DNA of 64,000 nt from Bradyrhizobium lablabi (GCF_900141755.1 NZ_LT670844.1:4898001-4962000); one strand, 5' to 3'. Positions 24,852 through 35,654 are shown, numbered from the stretch's first letter. Notes: a model not told the origin generated them from the letters alone. Translations and numbers: made by a program.

Positions 24852-25691
24852 ATGAAGATGTCGAAGGGCCAGATGGGCCGGCGGTTGCTGGGATTGGCGG
24901 TGGCGGGCGTTGCGCTTGTCGCCGGCGGGACGGCGTCAGCCGAATTGGGGCAGCCGGCGCCGTGGGAATTCAGGCTGCAGCAATCGGCCTCGCCGGTGAT
25001 GGACAACATCACCTGGTTTCATAATTTCCTGACCGTGCTCATCTTCATCATCACGCTGTTCGTTCTTGGACTGCTGATCGCGGTGGTGGTCAAGTTCAAC
25101 GCCCGCGCCAACCCGATCCCGTCGCGGACCACCCACAACACCCTGATCGAAGTGGCCTGGACGCTGATTCCGGTTTTGATCCTGGTTGGCATCGCCGTGC
25201 CGTCGTTCCGGCTGCTGTTCCTGGAGCTCGACATTCCCAAGGCCGATCTGACAATCAAGGCGACCGGCAAGCAGTGGTACTGGAGTTATGCCTATCCCGA
25301 CAACGGCAAGTTCGAATTCGATTCGCTGATGGCCAGCGACAAGCAGCCCCGGCTGCTCGGCGTCGACAACGAGATGGTGGTGCCGGTCAACAAGATCGTC
25401 GTGGTCCAGACCACCGGCGCGGACGTCATACATTCCTTCGCGGTGCCGGCGTTCGGCATCAAGATCGACGCCATCCCCGGCCGGCTCAACGAAACCTGGT
25501 TCAAGGCCACCAAGACCGGGGTGTTCTACGGCCAGTGCTCTGAATTGTGCGGCAAGGATCACGCCTTCATGCCGATCGCCGTGCGGGTGGTGAGCGATCA
25601 GGAATTCGCGGCCTGGGTTGAGACCGCGAAAAAGAAATTTGCCTCCAACCCGGCGAACTCGTTCGCCTCGGTGGGCGCAGCCGCGCAGTAA
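24852..25691 (+). CDS. ctaC: Cytochrome c oxidase subunit II (aa3 type)
   Basis: 279 residues from the ATG at 24852. A signal peptide ends near TASAEL. Two membrane helices follow: FLTVLIFIITLFVLGLLIAVV and LIEVAWTLIPVLILVGIAV. The cupredoxin domain then carries the aromatic electron-entry motif KQWYWSYAYP and the CuA-binding loop GQCSELCGKDHAFMPI, with both Cys, Glu, His and Met present, plus the upstream His in VIHSFAVPAFG. It accepts electrons from cytochrome c and passes them to heme a. It is the first gene of the cox cluster. Confidence 0.96.
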   Translation: MKMSKGQMGRRLLGLAVAGVALVAGGTASAELGQPAPWEFRLQQSASPVMDNITWFHNFLTVLIFIITLFVLGLLIAVVVKFNARANPIPSRTTHNTLIEVAWTLIPVLILVGIAVPSFRLLFLELDIPKADLTIKATGKQWYWSYAYPDNGKFEFDSLMASDKQPRLLGVDNEMVVPVNKIVVVQTTGADVIHSFAVPAFGIKIDAIPGRLNETWFKATKTGVFYGQCSELCGKDHAFMPIAVRVVSDQEFAAWVETAKKKFASNPANSFASVGAAAQ

Positions 25692-25715
25692 GCCGAAAGC
25701 TTTAAGGCGCGCTAA

Positions 25716-27395
<1,680 letters not shown>

Positions 27396-27403
27396 TCGAG
27401 AAA

Positions 27404-27434
27404 CGCGGCGCCGGACGGCGCCGCGGCTCTTTTT
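27404..27434 (+). terminator. Terminator-like hairpin between ctaD and ctaB
   Basis: CGCGGCGCC (27404-27412) pairs perfectly with GGCGCCGCG (27417-27425) over a GGAC loop, followed by GCTCTTTTT (T-run 27430-27434). It lies inside the cox operon, nine bases after the ctaD stop. It may lower expression of assembly genes relative to ctaC-ctaD. Confidence 0.75.
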
Positions 27435-27451
27435 AGATAAGTGAGACCATC

Positions 27452-28390
27452 TTGTCGGTTGTCGATCACAACGCCATCGAATTGTCGCCGCGGATTTCCG
27501 AGGCCGATGTCGCTGACTATGTCGCGCTGCTGAAGCCGCGGGTGATGTCGCTGGTGATTTTCACGGCGCTGGTTGGCCTCGTGATCGCGCCGGGCCATTT
27601 CCACCCGGTGCTCGCCTTCACCTCGCTGCTGTGTATCGCGGTCGGCGCCGGCGCTTCGGGCGCGCTGAACATGGCGCTCGAGGGCGACATTGACGCCAAG
27701 ATGACGCGCACCGCCAACCGGCCGATCCCGCGCGGCCGCATCACCCCGCCGGAAGCGATGACGTTCGGCCTGACGCTGGCTTTCTTCGCGGTGATGACGC
27801 TCGGCATCCTGGTCAACTGGATCGCGGGCGCGCTACTGGCGTTCACGATCTTCTTCTACGTCGTGATCTACACCATGGCGCTGAAGCGCTGGACCGCCCA
27901 GAACATCGTGATCGGCGGCGCCGCCGGCGCGCTGCCGCCGGTCGTGGCGTGGGCGGCGGCGACCGGTTCGCTTTCGGTCGAGCCGCTGTTATTGTTCCTG
28001 ATCATCTTCTTCTGGACCCCGCCGCATTTCTGGGCCTTGGCGCTGTTTCGCAGCGACGATTACGCGCGCGCGGGTGTGCCGATGCTGCCCGTGGTCGCCG
28101 GCCCCGATGCGACGCGGTTGCAGATCCTGCTCTATACGGTCGTGCTGGTCGCGGTCGCGGCAGCCCCCTGGCCGCTCGGCTATTTCGATGCGGTCTATGG
28201 CGTGGCCTCGCTCGTGCTCGGCGCCTTCATGCTGGCGCTCGCGGTCAATGTCTACCGCCGCCGCGAAGGCACGCCGGCGCTGCGCGCGACGCGAAGGCTG
28301 TTCGCGTTCTCGATCTTTTATCTGTTTGCGCTGTTCGCGACCTTGCTGATCGAGGTCGTGGTCCGCGCCATCGCACCCTTGGTCTGGTAG
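27452..28390 (+). CDS. ctaB: Protoheme IX farnesyltransferase (heme O synthase)
   Basis: 312 residues from a TTG start at 27452 ([14 protein letters not shown]), with GTGAG upstream. A UbiA-type prenyltransferase: [20 protein letters not shown], the first Asp-rich region [20 protein letters not shown], and the second acid region around [22 protein letters not shown]. Nine membrane helices are expected. It adds farnesyl diphosphate to heme b, making heme O for the oxidase. It stands directly after ctaD. Confidence 0.94.
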   Translation: MSVVDHNAIELSPRISEADVADYVALLKPRVMSLVIFTALVGLVIAPGHFHPVLAFTSLLCIAVGAGASGALNMALEGDIDAKMTRTANRPIPRGRITPPEAMTFGLTLAFFAVMTLGILVNWIAGALLAFTIFFYVVIYTMALKRWTAQNIVIGGAAGALPPVVAWAAATGSLSVEPLLLFLIIFFWTPPHFWALALFRSDDYARAGVPMLPVVAGPDATRLQILLYTVVLVAVAAAPWPLGYFDAVYGVASLVLGAFMLALAVNVYRRREGTPALRATRRLFAFSIFYLFALFATLLIEVVVRAIAPLVW

Positions 28391-28408
28391 GGGGCGCATG
28401 GCGACGCA

Positions 28409-28573
28409 ATGGACGACAAAGATAGGCCAGATGGAATCGTCCTCACCGAGGCGCAAAAGAAAAGCCGTCGCCAGCGTTCGATCGCGATTGCGCTCGCGCT
28501 CGGCGTCCTCGTCCTGTTGTTTTTCGCGGTCACCATCGTCAAAGGGCCGGCCGTGTTGAACCGGCCGCTCTGA
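28409..28573 (+). CDS. coxF: Small membrane protein CoxF-like (54 aa)
   Basis: A 54-residue ORF that is too short for common length cut-offs. It runs from the ATG at 28409 to TGA at 28571-28573: [20 protein letters not shown] followed by a basic stretch, one membrane helix ([21 protein letters not shown]) and [10 protein letters not shown]. It sits 18 nt after ctaB and 25 nt before ctaG. The position, size and single helix match the CoxF protein of rhizobial coxBAEFGC-type clusters. Its role is presumed to be in oxidase assembly. Confidence 0.85.
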   Translation: MDDKDRPDGIVLTEAQKKSRRQRSIAIALALGVLVLLFFAVTIVKGPAVLNRPL

Positions 28574-28598
28574 TTGAAGCCAGTATGATCGAAATCGT

Positions 28599-29225
28599 AT
28601 GATGGACATGGAGCCGACCAATAAGCCAACGCCAACCACGCCGCGCCTGACCCGCGACGTGCTGGTGGCTGCGATCTGCGGCGCGGTGGTGGCGCTGATG
28701 GTCGGCGCGTCCTATGCGGCGGTGCCGTTTTACAATTGGTTCTGCCGCACCACCGGCTTCAACGGCACGACGCAAGTCGCAACTTCGGCGCCTTCTTCCG
28801 CGCCGCTCTCGCGAAAAATCGCGGTGCGCTTCGATTCCAATGTCGCTCCCGGGCTGCCGTGGAAATTCGAGCCCGAGCAGACCGAGATCGAGGTCAATAT
28901 CGGCCAGGTCGTCACCGTGTATTACACCGTGACCAACCAATCGGCGCGGACCACGACCGGGCAGGCCGCCTATAATGTGGCGCCGCTGACGGTCGGCGCG
29001 TATTTCCAAAAGCTCAACTGCTTCTGCTTCACCGAACAGACCATGGCAGCGGGCGAGAAGCGCGAGATGGCGGTGGTGTTCTATGTCGATCCTGAGCTGG
29101 TCAAGGACAGCGACAATGACGGGCTGAACACCATCACGCTGTCCTATACGTTCTATCCCGTGCGCGATCCCGCGCCAAAGCCTGTGGCCGCGAGCGAGCC
29201 GGACAAACGCAAGGGGGCCCTTTGA
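28599..29225 (+). CDS. ctaG: Cytochrome c oxidase assembly protein CtaG/Cox11
   Basis: 208 residues. One N-terminal membrane anchor ([21 protein letters not shown]) is followed by [20 protein letters not shown], which contains the conserved membrane-proximal Cys. The periplasmic copper-binding motif is [13 protein letters not shown] with the CFCF pair, and [20 protein letters not shown] closes the domain. It delivers copper to CuB of subunit I. ATGs at 28599, 28602 and 28608 are alternative starts. Confidence 0.95.
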   Translation: MMDMEPTNKPTPTTPRLTRDVLVAAICGAVVALMVGASYAAVPFYNWFCRTTGFNGTTQVATSAPSSAPLSRKIAVRFDSNVAPGLPWKFEPEQTEIEVNIGQVVTVYYTVTNQSARTTTGQAAYNVAPLTVGAYFQKLNCFCFTEQTMAAGEKREMAVVFYVDPELVKDSDNDGLNTITLSYTFYPVRDPAPKPVAASEPDKRKGAL

Positions 29226-29334
29226 CCGTCGTGTGCTGGTCCATCGCGATGGTCAGTGCGAATTTGGGGACAGGATTGATTTTTGAGACGAATGCGTGCC
29301 GAATGGCAGGGCACCGCTAACGGAGAGACTTAAA

Positions 29335-30192
29335 ATGGCTACGGCGCAAGTCAAGCATCACGACTACCACCTCGTCGATCCCAGTCCGTGGCCGATCGTC
29401 GGATCGATCTCGGCCTTCATCATGGCGGTGGGTGCGATCCTGTGGATGCACCACATGACGGCGGCTGCGCCGATCGTCTTCGGCATCGGCGTCATCGGCG
29501 TGCTCTACACCATGGCGAGCTGGTGGACGGACGTGATCCGTGAGGCGCAGTACAAGGGCGACCACACCCGTGTGGTGCAGATCAGCCATCGCTACGGCAT
29601 GATCCTGTTCATCGCCTCCGAGGTGATGTTCTTCGTCGCCTGGTTCTGGGCCTTCTTCAACTCGGCGCTGTTTCCGGCCGATCCGGTTCACGCCACCCGC
29701 GAGGCGCTGTTCGGCGGCGTCTGGCCGCCCAAGGGCATCGAGACCTTCGATCCCTGGCATCTGCCGCTCTTGAATACGCTGTTGCTTTTGACCTCGGGCA
29801 CCACGGTGACCTGGGCGCACCACGCGCTCCTGGAAAACGACCGGCGGGGCCTGAAATACGGCTTGATCCTGACGATCATTTTGGGCGCCACCTTCACTTG
29901 CGTGCAGGCCTATGAATACAGCCACGCGGCGTTCTCCTTCGCCGGCAACATCTATGGCGCGACCTTCTTCATGGCGACCGGGTTCCACGGTTTCCACGTG
30001 CTGGTCGGCACCATCTTCCTGATCGTGTGCCTGGCGCGCGCCTATGCCGGCCATTTCACCCCGACCCAGCATCTCGGCTTCGAATTCGCCGCCTGGTACT
30101 GGCATTTCGTCGACGTGGTGTGGCTGTTCCTGTTCATCTCCATCTATGTCTGGGGCCACGGCGCCGAAACCATGGCCCACGGCGCGCATTGA
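29335..30192 (+). CDS. ctaE: Cytochrome c oxidase subunit III
   Basis: 285 residues from the ATG at 29335 ([20 protein letters not shown]). Seven membrane helices are expected. Characteristic segments are [20 protein letters not shown] with the conserved Glu, [56 protein letters not shown] and [19 protein letters not shown]. It stabilises the core oxidase and helps proton uptake. It is the last catalytic subunit gene of the cluster and is followed by a terminator. Confidence 0.96.
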   Translation: MATAQVKHHDYHLVDPSPWPIVGSISAFIMAVGAILWMHHMTAAAPIVFGIGVIGVLYTMASWWTDVIREAQYKGDHTRVVQISHRYGMILFIASEVMFFVAWFWAFFNSALFPADPVHATREALFGGVWPPKGIETFDPWHLPLLNTLLLLTSGTTVTWAHHALLENDRRGLKYGLILTIILGATFTCVQAYEYSHAAFSFAGNIYGATFFMATGFHGFHVLVGTIFLIVCLARAYAGHFTPTQHLGFEFAAWYWHFVDVVWLFLFISIYVWGHGAETMAHGAH

Positions 30193-30214
30193 TATCGATC
30201 CACTGTGCTACAAG

Positions 30215-30244
30215 GGGCGGCCGAAAGGGCCGCCCATTTTGTTT
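30215..30244 (+). terminator. Intrinsic terminator after ctaE
   Basis: GGGCGGCC (30215-30222) pairs with GGCCGCCC (30228-30235) across a GAAAG loop, followed by ATTTTGTTT. It is placed 23 nt after the ctaE stop. Confidence 0.8.
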
Positions 30245-30258
30245 CTCTTCTTTCTTCC

Positions 30259-30478
30259 CTTCTCCCCCTGTGGGAGAAGGTGGCCATAGGCGGCCTTTGG
30301 CCGCCGTCCTTCAATAGGACGCCGATGCTTCGCATCGGCTATGCAAAGTCCGCGCGGGATGAGGGGTCTGCATCCGCGGAGAGAGACCCCTCACCCGCCT
30401 TCGCGGAGTTTATCATCGGGCGGCGCTTCGCGCCGACCCGTTGGCGAAGGCACCCTCTCCCACAAGGGGAGAGGGAAA
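30259..30478. repeat. Composite palindromic repeat upstream of the DUF983 gene
   Basis: The element starts CTTCTCCCCCTGTGGGAGAAG and ends ACCCTCTCCCACAAGGGGAGAG. Further inner hairpins occur, such as GATGCTTCGCATCGGC, GAGGGGTCTGC/AGACCCCTC and GGGCGGCGCTTCGCGCCGACCC. The right end (GGGGAGAGGGAAAGG) provides the purine-rich SD sequence of the following gene. Confidence 0.8.
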
Positions 30479-30487
30479 GGAACGAGC

Positions 30488-30877
30488 ATGCCTGACCAGA
30501 CCCTGCCCACCGTCACCGAGAGCGCGCTACGCGGACTTGCCTGCAAATGTCCGCGCTGCGGCCGGGGCAAGCTCTATGCAGGCTTTCTGACCCTGCGGCC
30601 GAAATGCGAAGCCTGCGGGCTCGACTATGCCTTCATCGATACCGGCGACGGGCCCGCGGTCTTCATCATCATGATTGCCGGCGCCATCGTCGTCGCCTGC
30701 GCGCTGATCGTGGAAGTAAAGTACCAGCCGCCGTTCTGGCTGCATGCGGTGCTGTGGCTGCCGCTGATCCTTGTGACCACGCTGTTGCCGCTGCGCTCGA
30801 TGAAGTCGCTTTTGATTGCGCTGCAGTTCCATCACAAGGCCGCCGAAGGCCGGCTGATCGACCGCGAGCGGAAATGA
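30488..30877 (+). CDS. DUF983 family membrane protein
   Basis: 129 residues from the ATG at 30488. An N-terminal zinc-ribbon-like region has two CxxC pairs (KCPRCGRGKLY and PKCEACGLDYAF). Two membrane helices follow (FIIMIAGAIVVACALIVEV and LHAVLWLPLILVTTLLPL), then a basic tail. DUF983 genes recur between subunit III and SURF1 in alphaproteobacterial cox clusters, suggesting an oxidase-linked role, but no activity is known. The stop overlaps the SURF1 start (ATGA). Confidence 0.88.
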   Translation: MPDQTLPTVTESALRGLACKCPRCGRGKLYAGFLTLRPKCEACGLDYAFIDTGDGPAVFIIMIAGAIVVACALIVEVKYQPPFWLHAVLWLPLILVTTLLPLRSMKSLLIALQFHHKAAEGRLIDRERK

Positions 30878-31629
30878 CCGGGATCGAGGCGCGACGGCGC
30901 AACGTCGCCGGTTTTGCCATTTTTACGTCGGTGATGCTGATGGTGTTCATCGGCCTCGGCGTGTGGCAGTTGCAACGCCGGGTCGAGAAGCACGCGCTGA
31001 TCGCGGCCCTGACCGAACGGCTCGCCGCCGCGCCCGCGCCGCTGCCGACGCCGTCTGAATGGACCGCGCTGACGCCGGCCAAAGACGAATTCCGCCGCGT
31101 CAGCTTTGCCGCGACCTACGAACCGCTTGCGGACGCCATGGTCTATAGCTCCGGTTCGAGCGTGCGCGAGGACATTTCCGGTCCCGGCACCTGGGCCTTC
31201 CTGCCCGCGCGATTGGAAAACGGCGCGACCGTTGTGATCAACACCGGCTTCGTGCCCAACACGATGCAGGACCGCGCGGTCGAGGATCGCGCGGTAACGC
31301 GGTTGATCACCCATCAGCCGGTGATGCTGACCGGCTACCTCCGCTTCCCGGAAGCAGGGGGCATGCTCACGCCATCGGAAAATCCGGCAAAACGGCTGTG
31401 GTTCACCCGCGATCATCTGGCCATGGCGCGCGCGCTCAACTGGCAAGACGTCGCGCCGTTCTACATCGATCTGGAGCAGCCGGTGCCTGCGAACGGCATT
31501 CCAAAACCCGGCCCGCTCGAAGTCCACCTCAAGGACGACCACATGCAATACGCCATCACCTGGTTTACGCTTGCCGCGGCCGTGGTGATTGCGTTCGGGG
31601 TGTGGGCGAGAGGGCAGGCGCGCAGATGA
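30874..31629 (+). CDS. SURF1 family cytochrome oxidase assembly protein
   Basis: 251 residues from the ATG at 30874, overlapping the DUF983 stop by 4 nt. There are two terminal membrane helices (FAIFTSVMLMVFIGLGVWQL and YAITWFTLAAAVVIAFGVW). Between them lies the SURF1 periplasmic domain, with RRVSFAATYEP, PARLENGATVVINTGFVPN and FYIDLEQPVPANGIPKPG. The conserved GxWQLxR motif after helix 1 is present. It acts in heme a insertion into subunit I. This ends the recognisable cox cluster. Confidence 0.93.
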   Translation: MTGIEARRRNVAGFAIFTSVMLMVFIGLGVWQLQRRVEKHALIAALTERLAAAPAPLPTPSEWTALTPAKDEFRRVSFAATYEPLADAMVYSSGSSVREDISGPGTWAFLPARLENGATVVINTGFVPNTMQDRAVEDRAVTRLITHQPVMLTGYLRFPEAGGMLTPSENPAKRLWFTRDHLAMARALNWQDVAPFYIDLEQPVPANGIPKPGPLEVHLKDDHMQYAITWFTLAAAVVIAFGVWARGQARR

Positions 31630-31732
31630 AGTGTCGGGAAACGAGGGAAGAACGCCATTTCCGGCCTCGCCCTCATCGTGGCATGTCGGTGCATGTCCGC
31701 GTGCCAAGGATTAGTCTCCGGGAGATCGAACC

Positions 31733-32311
31733 ATGAGCCATAGTCCGACCTCGCGCCCGGCCCTGATTGTCGTCGACGTCCAGCGCGCGTTCGATCAATG
31801 GGAGGCGGCGAGCAGGCGGCGAAACAATCCGCAGGCCGTTGCCCGGATCGTCGATCTCCTGAACGCATTCAGGGCGTGCGGCGCGCCGGTCTTTCACATT
31901 CGCCATCAAGGCACACATCCGAATTCCTCCTTCCTTCCGGATGGGACCGGCTATCCCGTCAAGGACGAAGCGCGCGAGCTCGCGGGAGAGCCCGTGATCG
32001 TCAAACAAGTGAACAGCGCTTTCATCGGCACCGATCTGGAAGCCCGGCTGCGCGCGGCCGGCATCAAGACGCTGGTGATCTGCGGCGCGACGACGAACCA
32101 CTGCGTGGAAACCACCACCCGGATGGCCGGCAATCTCGGATTTGACGCGAGATTGGTGCGCGACGCGACCTGGACGTTCGACCGGATCGGACCCGATGGC
32201 GACGCCCATTCGGCCGAAGAGATCCACGCCATGACGCTCGCCAATCTCAACGGCGAGTTCGCCCGCATCGTGTCGGCAGCCGAGGCCATCACGGCGCTGC
32301 GCGACGCATAG
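31733..32311 (+). CDS. Isochorismatase-like cysteine hydrolase
   Basis: 192 residues with the isochorismatase-superfamily triad in order: Asp in LIVVDVQRAF, Lys in EPVIVKQVNSAFIGTDLEA, and Cys in VICGATTNHCVETTTRMA. The rest follows the alpha/beta/alpha Rossmann-like fold. Members hydrolyse small amides (nicotinamide, carbamoyl compounds) or isochorismate. The GATTNHCVE loop is that of the general cysteine-hydrolase subgroup, so the substrate is open. SD-like GGGAGA lies upstream. It is followed on the same strand by threonine ammonia-lyase. Confidence 0.85.
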   Translation: MSHSPTSRPALIVVDVQRAFDQWEAASRRRNNPQAVARIVDLLNAFRACGAPVFHIRHQGTHPNSSFLPDGTGYPVKDEARELAGEPVIVKQVNSAFIGTDLEARLRAAGIKTLVICGATTNHCVETTTRMAGNLGFDARLVRDATWTFDRIGPDGDAHSAEEIHAMTLANLNGEFARIVSAAEAITALRDA

Positions 32312-32398
32312 GGTGATTCACCGCGCCTGCGAGGCGTGGTAACAGGTGTTGAGTGCCACGCGCCCCGCGCGAAAGCGGCCAGCAGGGACCGGATCACG

Positions 32399-33643
32399 AT
32401 GACCGAAACGCCAACAGCTTCCTCGCTAGCGCATTTGCCGGTGACCCTCCAGGACGTCGAGGACGCCGCGGGCGTGCTGGCGAGTTTTGTCAGGCGGACC
32501 AGCTTCGAGCATAGCCGCACGCTGTCCGATATCACCGGCGCCGACATCTGGCTGAAATTCGAAAACCTGCAGTTCACCGCGACCTTCAAGGAGCGCGGCG
32601 CGCTCAACCGGCTGGCCGCGCTGTCGCCTGAAGAACGCCAGCGCGGCGTGATCGCGGCCTCGGCCGGCAACCACGCGCAGGGCGTGGCTTACCATGCGGC
32701 CCGCCTCGCAATCCCGGCGACCATTGTCGTGCCGCAGGGCACGCCGACCGTGAAGATCGAGAACACCCGCCGGCATGGCGCGACCGTGATCGAAGGCGGC
32801 GCCAATGTCGAGGAAGCCGCTCACCTCGCCATCGAGCATGGCCGCAAACAGGGTCTGACCTTCATCCATCCCTACGACGACGCTTTGATCATCGCCGGCC
32901 AGGGCACCATCGCCATCGAGATGCTCGCCGCGGTGCCGGACCTCGACGTCCTGATCGTGCCGATCGGCGGCGGCGGGCTGATTTCGGGCATCGCGGTCGC
33001 CGCCAAATCGCTCAAGCCCGACATCGAGATCATCGGCGTGCAGGCCGCGCTCTATCCTTCGATGTACAATCTCGTCAAAGGCGAGCAGTTGCCGATGCGC
33101 GGCGACACGCTGGCCGAAGGCATCGCGGTCAAGGCGCCCGGCCGCATCACGTCCGAGATCGTGCGCGCGCTGGTCGACGATATCCTCCTCGTCAGCGAAA
33201 GGCAGATCGAGGAGGCGCTGAGCCTCCTGATCACCATCGAGAAGACCGTGACCGAAGGCGCCGGCGCCGCTGGCCTCGCGGCGGTGCTCGCCAACGAAGC
33301 CCGCTTCAAGGGCCGCGCGCTTGGCCTCGTGCTGAGCGGCGGCAATATCGACACACGACTATTGTCCGGCGTGCTGACCCGCCAGCTCGCGCGCGAGGGC
33401 CGGCTGTCGCAGCTCCGATTCGACATCGTCGACCGGCCCGGCCAGCTTGCGACCGTGCTCGCCGTCCTGAGCAAATGCGGCGCCAATATCGTCGAGGTCT
33501 ACCATCAGCGTATCTTCACCGAGCTGCCCGCCAAGGCCGTACTGCTCGAGGTCGTGATCGAGACCCGGGACCGCGCCCATCTCGCCTCCACCATCGCCGA
33601 CCTGCGGGCGGCCAACATTGATGTGGATGTTGGGGAACACTGA
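32399..33643 (+). CDS. ilvA: Threonine ammonia-lyase with C-terminal ACT domain
   Basis: 414 residues from the ATG at 32399. The fold-type II PLP site is visible: the Lys in FTATFKERGALNRL, the Asn/Ser loop ASAGNHAQGVAYHA, and the phosphate-binding glycine run PIGGGGLISG. A single ACT domain forms the C-terminus (FDIVDRPGQLATVLAVLSKC, then VYHQRIFTELP). It deaminates threonine to 2-oxobutyrate. The length and single ACT fit the shorter, catabolic/biosynthetic intermediate type common in alphaproteobacteria. The symbol could equally be tdcB. Confidence 0.9.
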   Translation: MTETPTASSLAHLPVTLQDVEDAAGVLASFVRRTSFEHSRTLSDITGADIWLKFENLQFTATFKERGALNRLAALSPEERQRGVIAASAGNHAQGVAYHAARLAIPATIVVPQGTPTVKIENTRRHGATVIEGGANVEEAAHLAIEHGRKQGLTFIHPYDDALIIAGQGTIAIEMLAAVPDLDVLIVPIGGGGLISGIAVAAKSLKPDIEIIGVQAALYPSMYNLVKGEQLPMRGDTLAEGIAVKAPGRITSEIVRALVDDILLVSERQIEEALSLLITIEKTVTEGAGAAGLAAVLANEARFKGRALGLVLSGGNIDTRLLSGVLTRQLAREGRLSQLRFDIVDRPGQLATVLAVLSKCGANIVEVYHQRIFTELPAKAVLLEVVIETRDRAHLASTIADLRAANIDVDVGEH

Positions 33644-33776
33644 CGGGGTGCAAAGCCTCGCTGCGTCGTTCATGTTTGCGCAGCACAGAAGGCTCATCTA
33701 AGGGCGACCTCGTTAACGCCGCCGTGAAGTTGTTGGTCGAATGGTTTCACGGCCGGTTGAGGCGAGGGGCCAGCGT

Positions 33777-34040
33777 TTAGCAACCGCGACAAATGCCTTT
33801 GATCATGCGATCGAGCGCGGCGTTCTCCTGGTTGACTGGATCATTCGGATTCATCAGGTTTTTCTCCGAAGGTACTTGATCAGCGCGCGGCTGGCGGTGC
33901 CCGACGGGCGCCTCCGGTATCAATTGCTGGTTCGAGCTCATCATTGGAGCTGGGGCTGGATTTGGCGGACCAGGCGTCTGCGCAATGGCCGAGGTGCCGA
34001 CCAGGGCCAGCAACGCTATCGTCGTGATCAACTTGCGCAT
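33777..34040 (-). CDS. Small secreted hypothetical protein
   Basis: 87 residues with a good signal peptide (MRKLITTIALLALVGTSAIA, cleaved near AQTP). The mature part is polar and proline-rich, ending in MIKGICRGC with two cysteines. GGGAGA precedes the ATG on the minus strand. I do not recognise a family. Proteins of this style are frequent as lineage-specific exported peptides in Bradyrhizobium. Its direction is opposite to both neighbours. Confidence 0.7.
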   Translation of the reverse strand: MRKLITTIALLALVGTSAIAQTPGPPNPAPAPMMSSNQQLIPEAPVGHRQPRADQVPSEKNLMNPNDPVNQENAALDRMIKGICRGC

Positions 34041-34264
34041 GACGGGTCTCCCTAATTGGGCCCCCTCTCAACGATCTCGTTGCTGGGAAGTATGATCGCT
34101 AGGCGCGGCAAGCCTCACGTTTTGTTCAGATGCTCCAGGGTGCGTCGGCGCATGCGCCTCTGTCGCGCGTATCGCCGAACATTTCACGATCGCGGGAAGG
34201 AAACTGCTCACCGCTCACGCTAAATGGATTGGACGTCGCGACGGGTGCGACGTCAAACTGCAGC

Positions 34265-34444
34265 ATGGGTCGGTTCTATTCATCTGAGCGGTGCGAGCAC
34301 TGCGGTGGCTTGATGGTGCTGGTGATGCCGGTGGACGGCAAAGGGCCGGGAGCGCTTCGCTGCTGGGAATGCGATCGGATTGATCCGCTGCAGATGCCAT
34401 GGACGACGGCATGGTTCGCCGGCGAGCTTCGCCCTCCAAAGTAG
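34265..34444 (+). CDS. Small zinc-ribbon-like protein (59 aa)
   Basis: 59 residues from the ATG at 34265: MGRFYSSERCEHCGGLMVL, a short linker, then LRCWECDRIDPLQ and a tryptophan-containing tail. The two CxxC pairs (CEHC and CWEC) make a likely zinc ribbon. It has no signal or membrane part. Longer readings from 34130 lack conserved features. Small two-CxxC proteins of this type are common in Bradyrhizobium, and their function is unknown. Confidence 0.6.
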   Translation: MGRFYSSERCEHCGGLMVLVMPVDGKGPGALRCWECDRIDPLQMPWTTAWFAGELRPPK

Positions 34445-34527
34445 ATTCCGGCTCCCATCGCGCTTAAGAACAGTTTGATGGAATGGAAGATACGATGCGG
34501 TCGTCGATCGGCGAGAATAGCGCGAAG

Positions 34528-34554
34528 GTTCCCTCTCCCGAAGGGGAGAGGGGA
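34528..34554. repeat. Short repeat module CCCTCTCCC...GGGGAGAGGGG
   Basis: CCCTCTCCC is followed by GAAGG and GGAGAGGGG, a compact palindrome. It equals the terminal module of the larger elements at 30259-30478. Confidence 0.7.
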
Positions 34555-34579
34555 ACATCCTGCACGCGCACATCCAACC

Positions 34580-34621
34580 CTATTCGAGTGCCGTAATGAA
34601 TGTGCGTCGCTTCACGCGCAT
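34580..34621 (-). pseudogene. Truncated start of a second ABC substrate-binding gene
   Basis: On the minus strand this reads MRVKRRTFITALE and a stop. The 27 bases at 34597-34623 match 35621-35647, the start of the neighbouring substrate-binding gene (MRVKRRTFIAAV), at 26 positions. Only the first codons of a tandem paralog are left, directly downstream of the intact copy. Confidence 0.65.
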
Positions 34622-34652
34622 GATTGAGATCCAATCCTCGGAAGTCGCCATC

Positions 34653-35654
34653 CTATTCGATCACCTCGTCGGCACGGCCAAGCAACGTCGCTGGCAGTTC
34701 GAGGCCAAGCGCTTTCGCTGTCCTCAAGTTGACCACCAGTTCGAATTTGGTCGGTACTTGAACCGGCAATTCATTTGGCTTCGCGCCCCTAAGAATGCGA
34801 TCCACGTAAAGCCCTTGTTGGAGATAAAGGTCCGAGAAATCCGGTCCATACGAGAGTAAGCCACCGTCAGCAGAAGCGGAACGAAATGGATAGACTGCCA
34901 GGACTTTATGGCGGGCTGCCTGCTCGATGAGGCGTGCCCGATGAGACCCCATAAAGCTATCCGCCATCATGACGAGACCGCCACCGGGTTCGCTGCTCAG
35001 CGCCGCGATTGCCGCCTCGATGTCGGCGTCGCTGCGAACCGGAGTTGCAAGCGGTGTGATCGCGAGCGACCGCGCGGCGGCTTCGAACGGGCGAAGGAAA
35101 AATGATCCGCCTCCAGGAGCCGCGTCGGGATTGAACAAGCCTGCCGCCCTCACGAGCCGAGGATCGATTTCTTTGAGCAGATCAACCCACTTGCCCGCTA
35201 TGGAAGCTTCATAGTTGATGAACCCGGTGATATTGCCGCCGGGCCGCGCCAAGCTCGCAACAAAACCTTCACCGACAGGATCGGAAACAACAACGAAAAC
35301 TGTCGGGATCATTCGAGTTTCTCGTTGTACCGCGGCCGTCCCGGGCGTGGAATTAGTTGCGATCACATCGGGTTGCCACGCGACCAATTCTTTCGCAAAT
35401 TTCTGGATGCGCTCAGCGTCGGTGCCAGTCAGGCGAACTTCGATGTGTATGTTGCGGCCGTCCGTCCAGCCGAGCTCTTGTAGTTTCTGCACAAATAATT
35501 TGAGGTGCAACTGTCCCACGGGGTCACTTTCAACCATTAGCACGCCGACCCGTCGCATGGCGCCAGCCTGTTGCGCGCGCGCCGCCAGCGGCCACGCTGC
35601 CGCGCCTCCGACGGCCGCGATGAACGTGCGTCGCTTCACGCGCATGACAGACAT
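34653..35654 (-). CDS. ABC transporter substrate-binding protein (ABC_sub_bind, PF04392 type)
   Basis: 333 residues from the ATG at 35654, with GAAGGGG four to five bases upstream. A twin-arginine-like signal (VKRRTFIAAVGGAAAWPLAARAQQ) leads into the periplasmic binding fold: RVGVLMVESDP, FVQKLQELGWTDGRNIHIEV, VAWQPDVIATNSTPGTAAVQ, PTVFVVVSDPVGEGFVASL, ARPGGNITGF and LLSYGPDFSDLYLQQGLYVD. This large family in Bradyrhizobium usually appears without permease genes, as here. The ligand is unknown. Base composition is less GC-rich than the neighbours. Confidence 0.88.
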   Translation of the reverse strand: MSVMRVKRRTFIAAVGGAAAWPLAARAQQAGAMRRVGVLMVESDPVGQLHLKLFVQKLQELGWTDGRNIHIEVRLTGTDAERIQKFAKELVAWQPDVIATNSTPGTAAVQRETRMIPTVFVVVSDPVGEGFVASLARPGGNITGFINYEASIAGKWVDLLKEIDPRLVRAAGLFNPDAAPGGGSFFLRPFEAAARSLAITPLATPVRSDADIEAAIAALSSEPGGGLVMMADSFMGSHRARLIEQAARHKVLAVYPFRSASADGGLLSYGPDFSDLYLQQGLYVDRILRGAKPNELPVQVPTKFELVVNLRTAKALGLELPATLLGRADEVIE

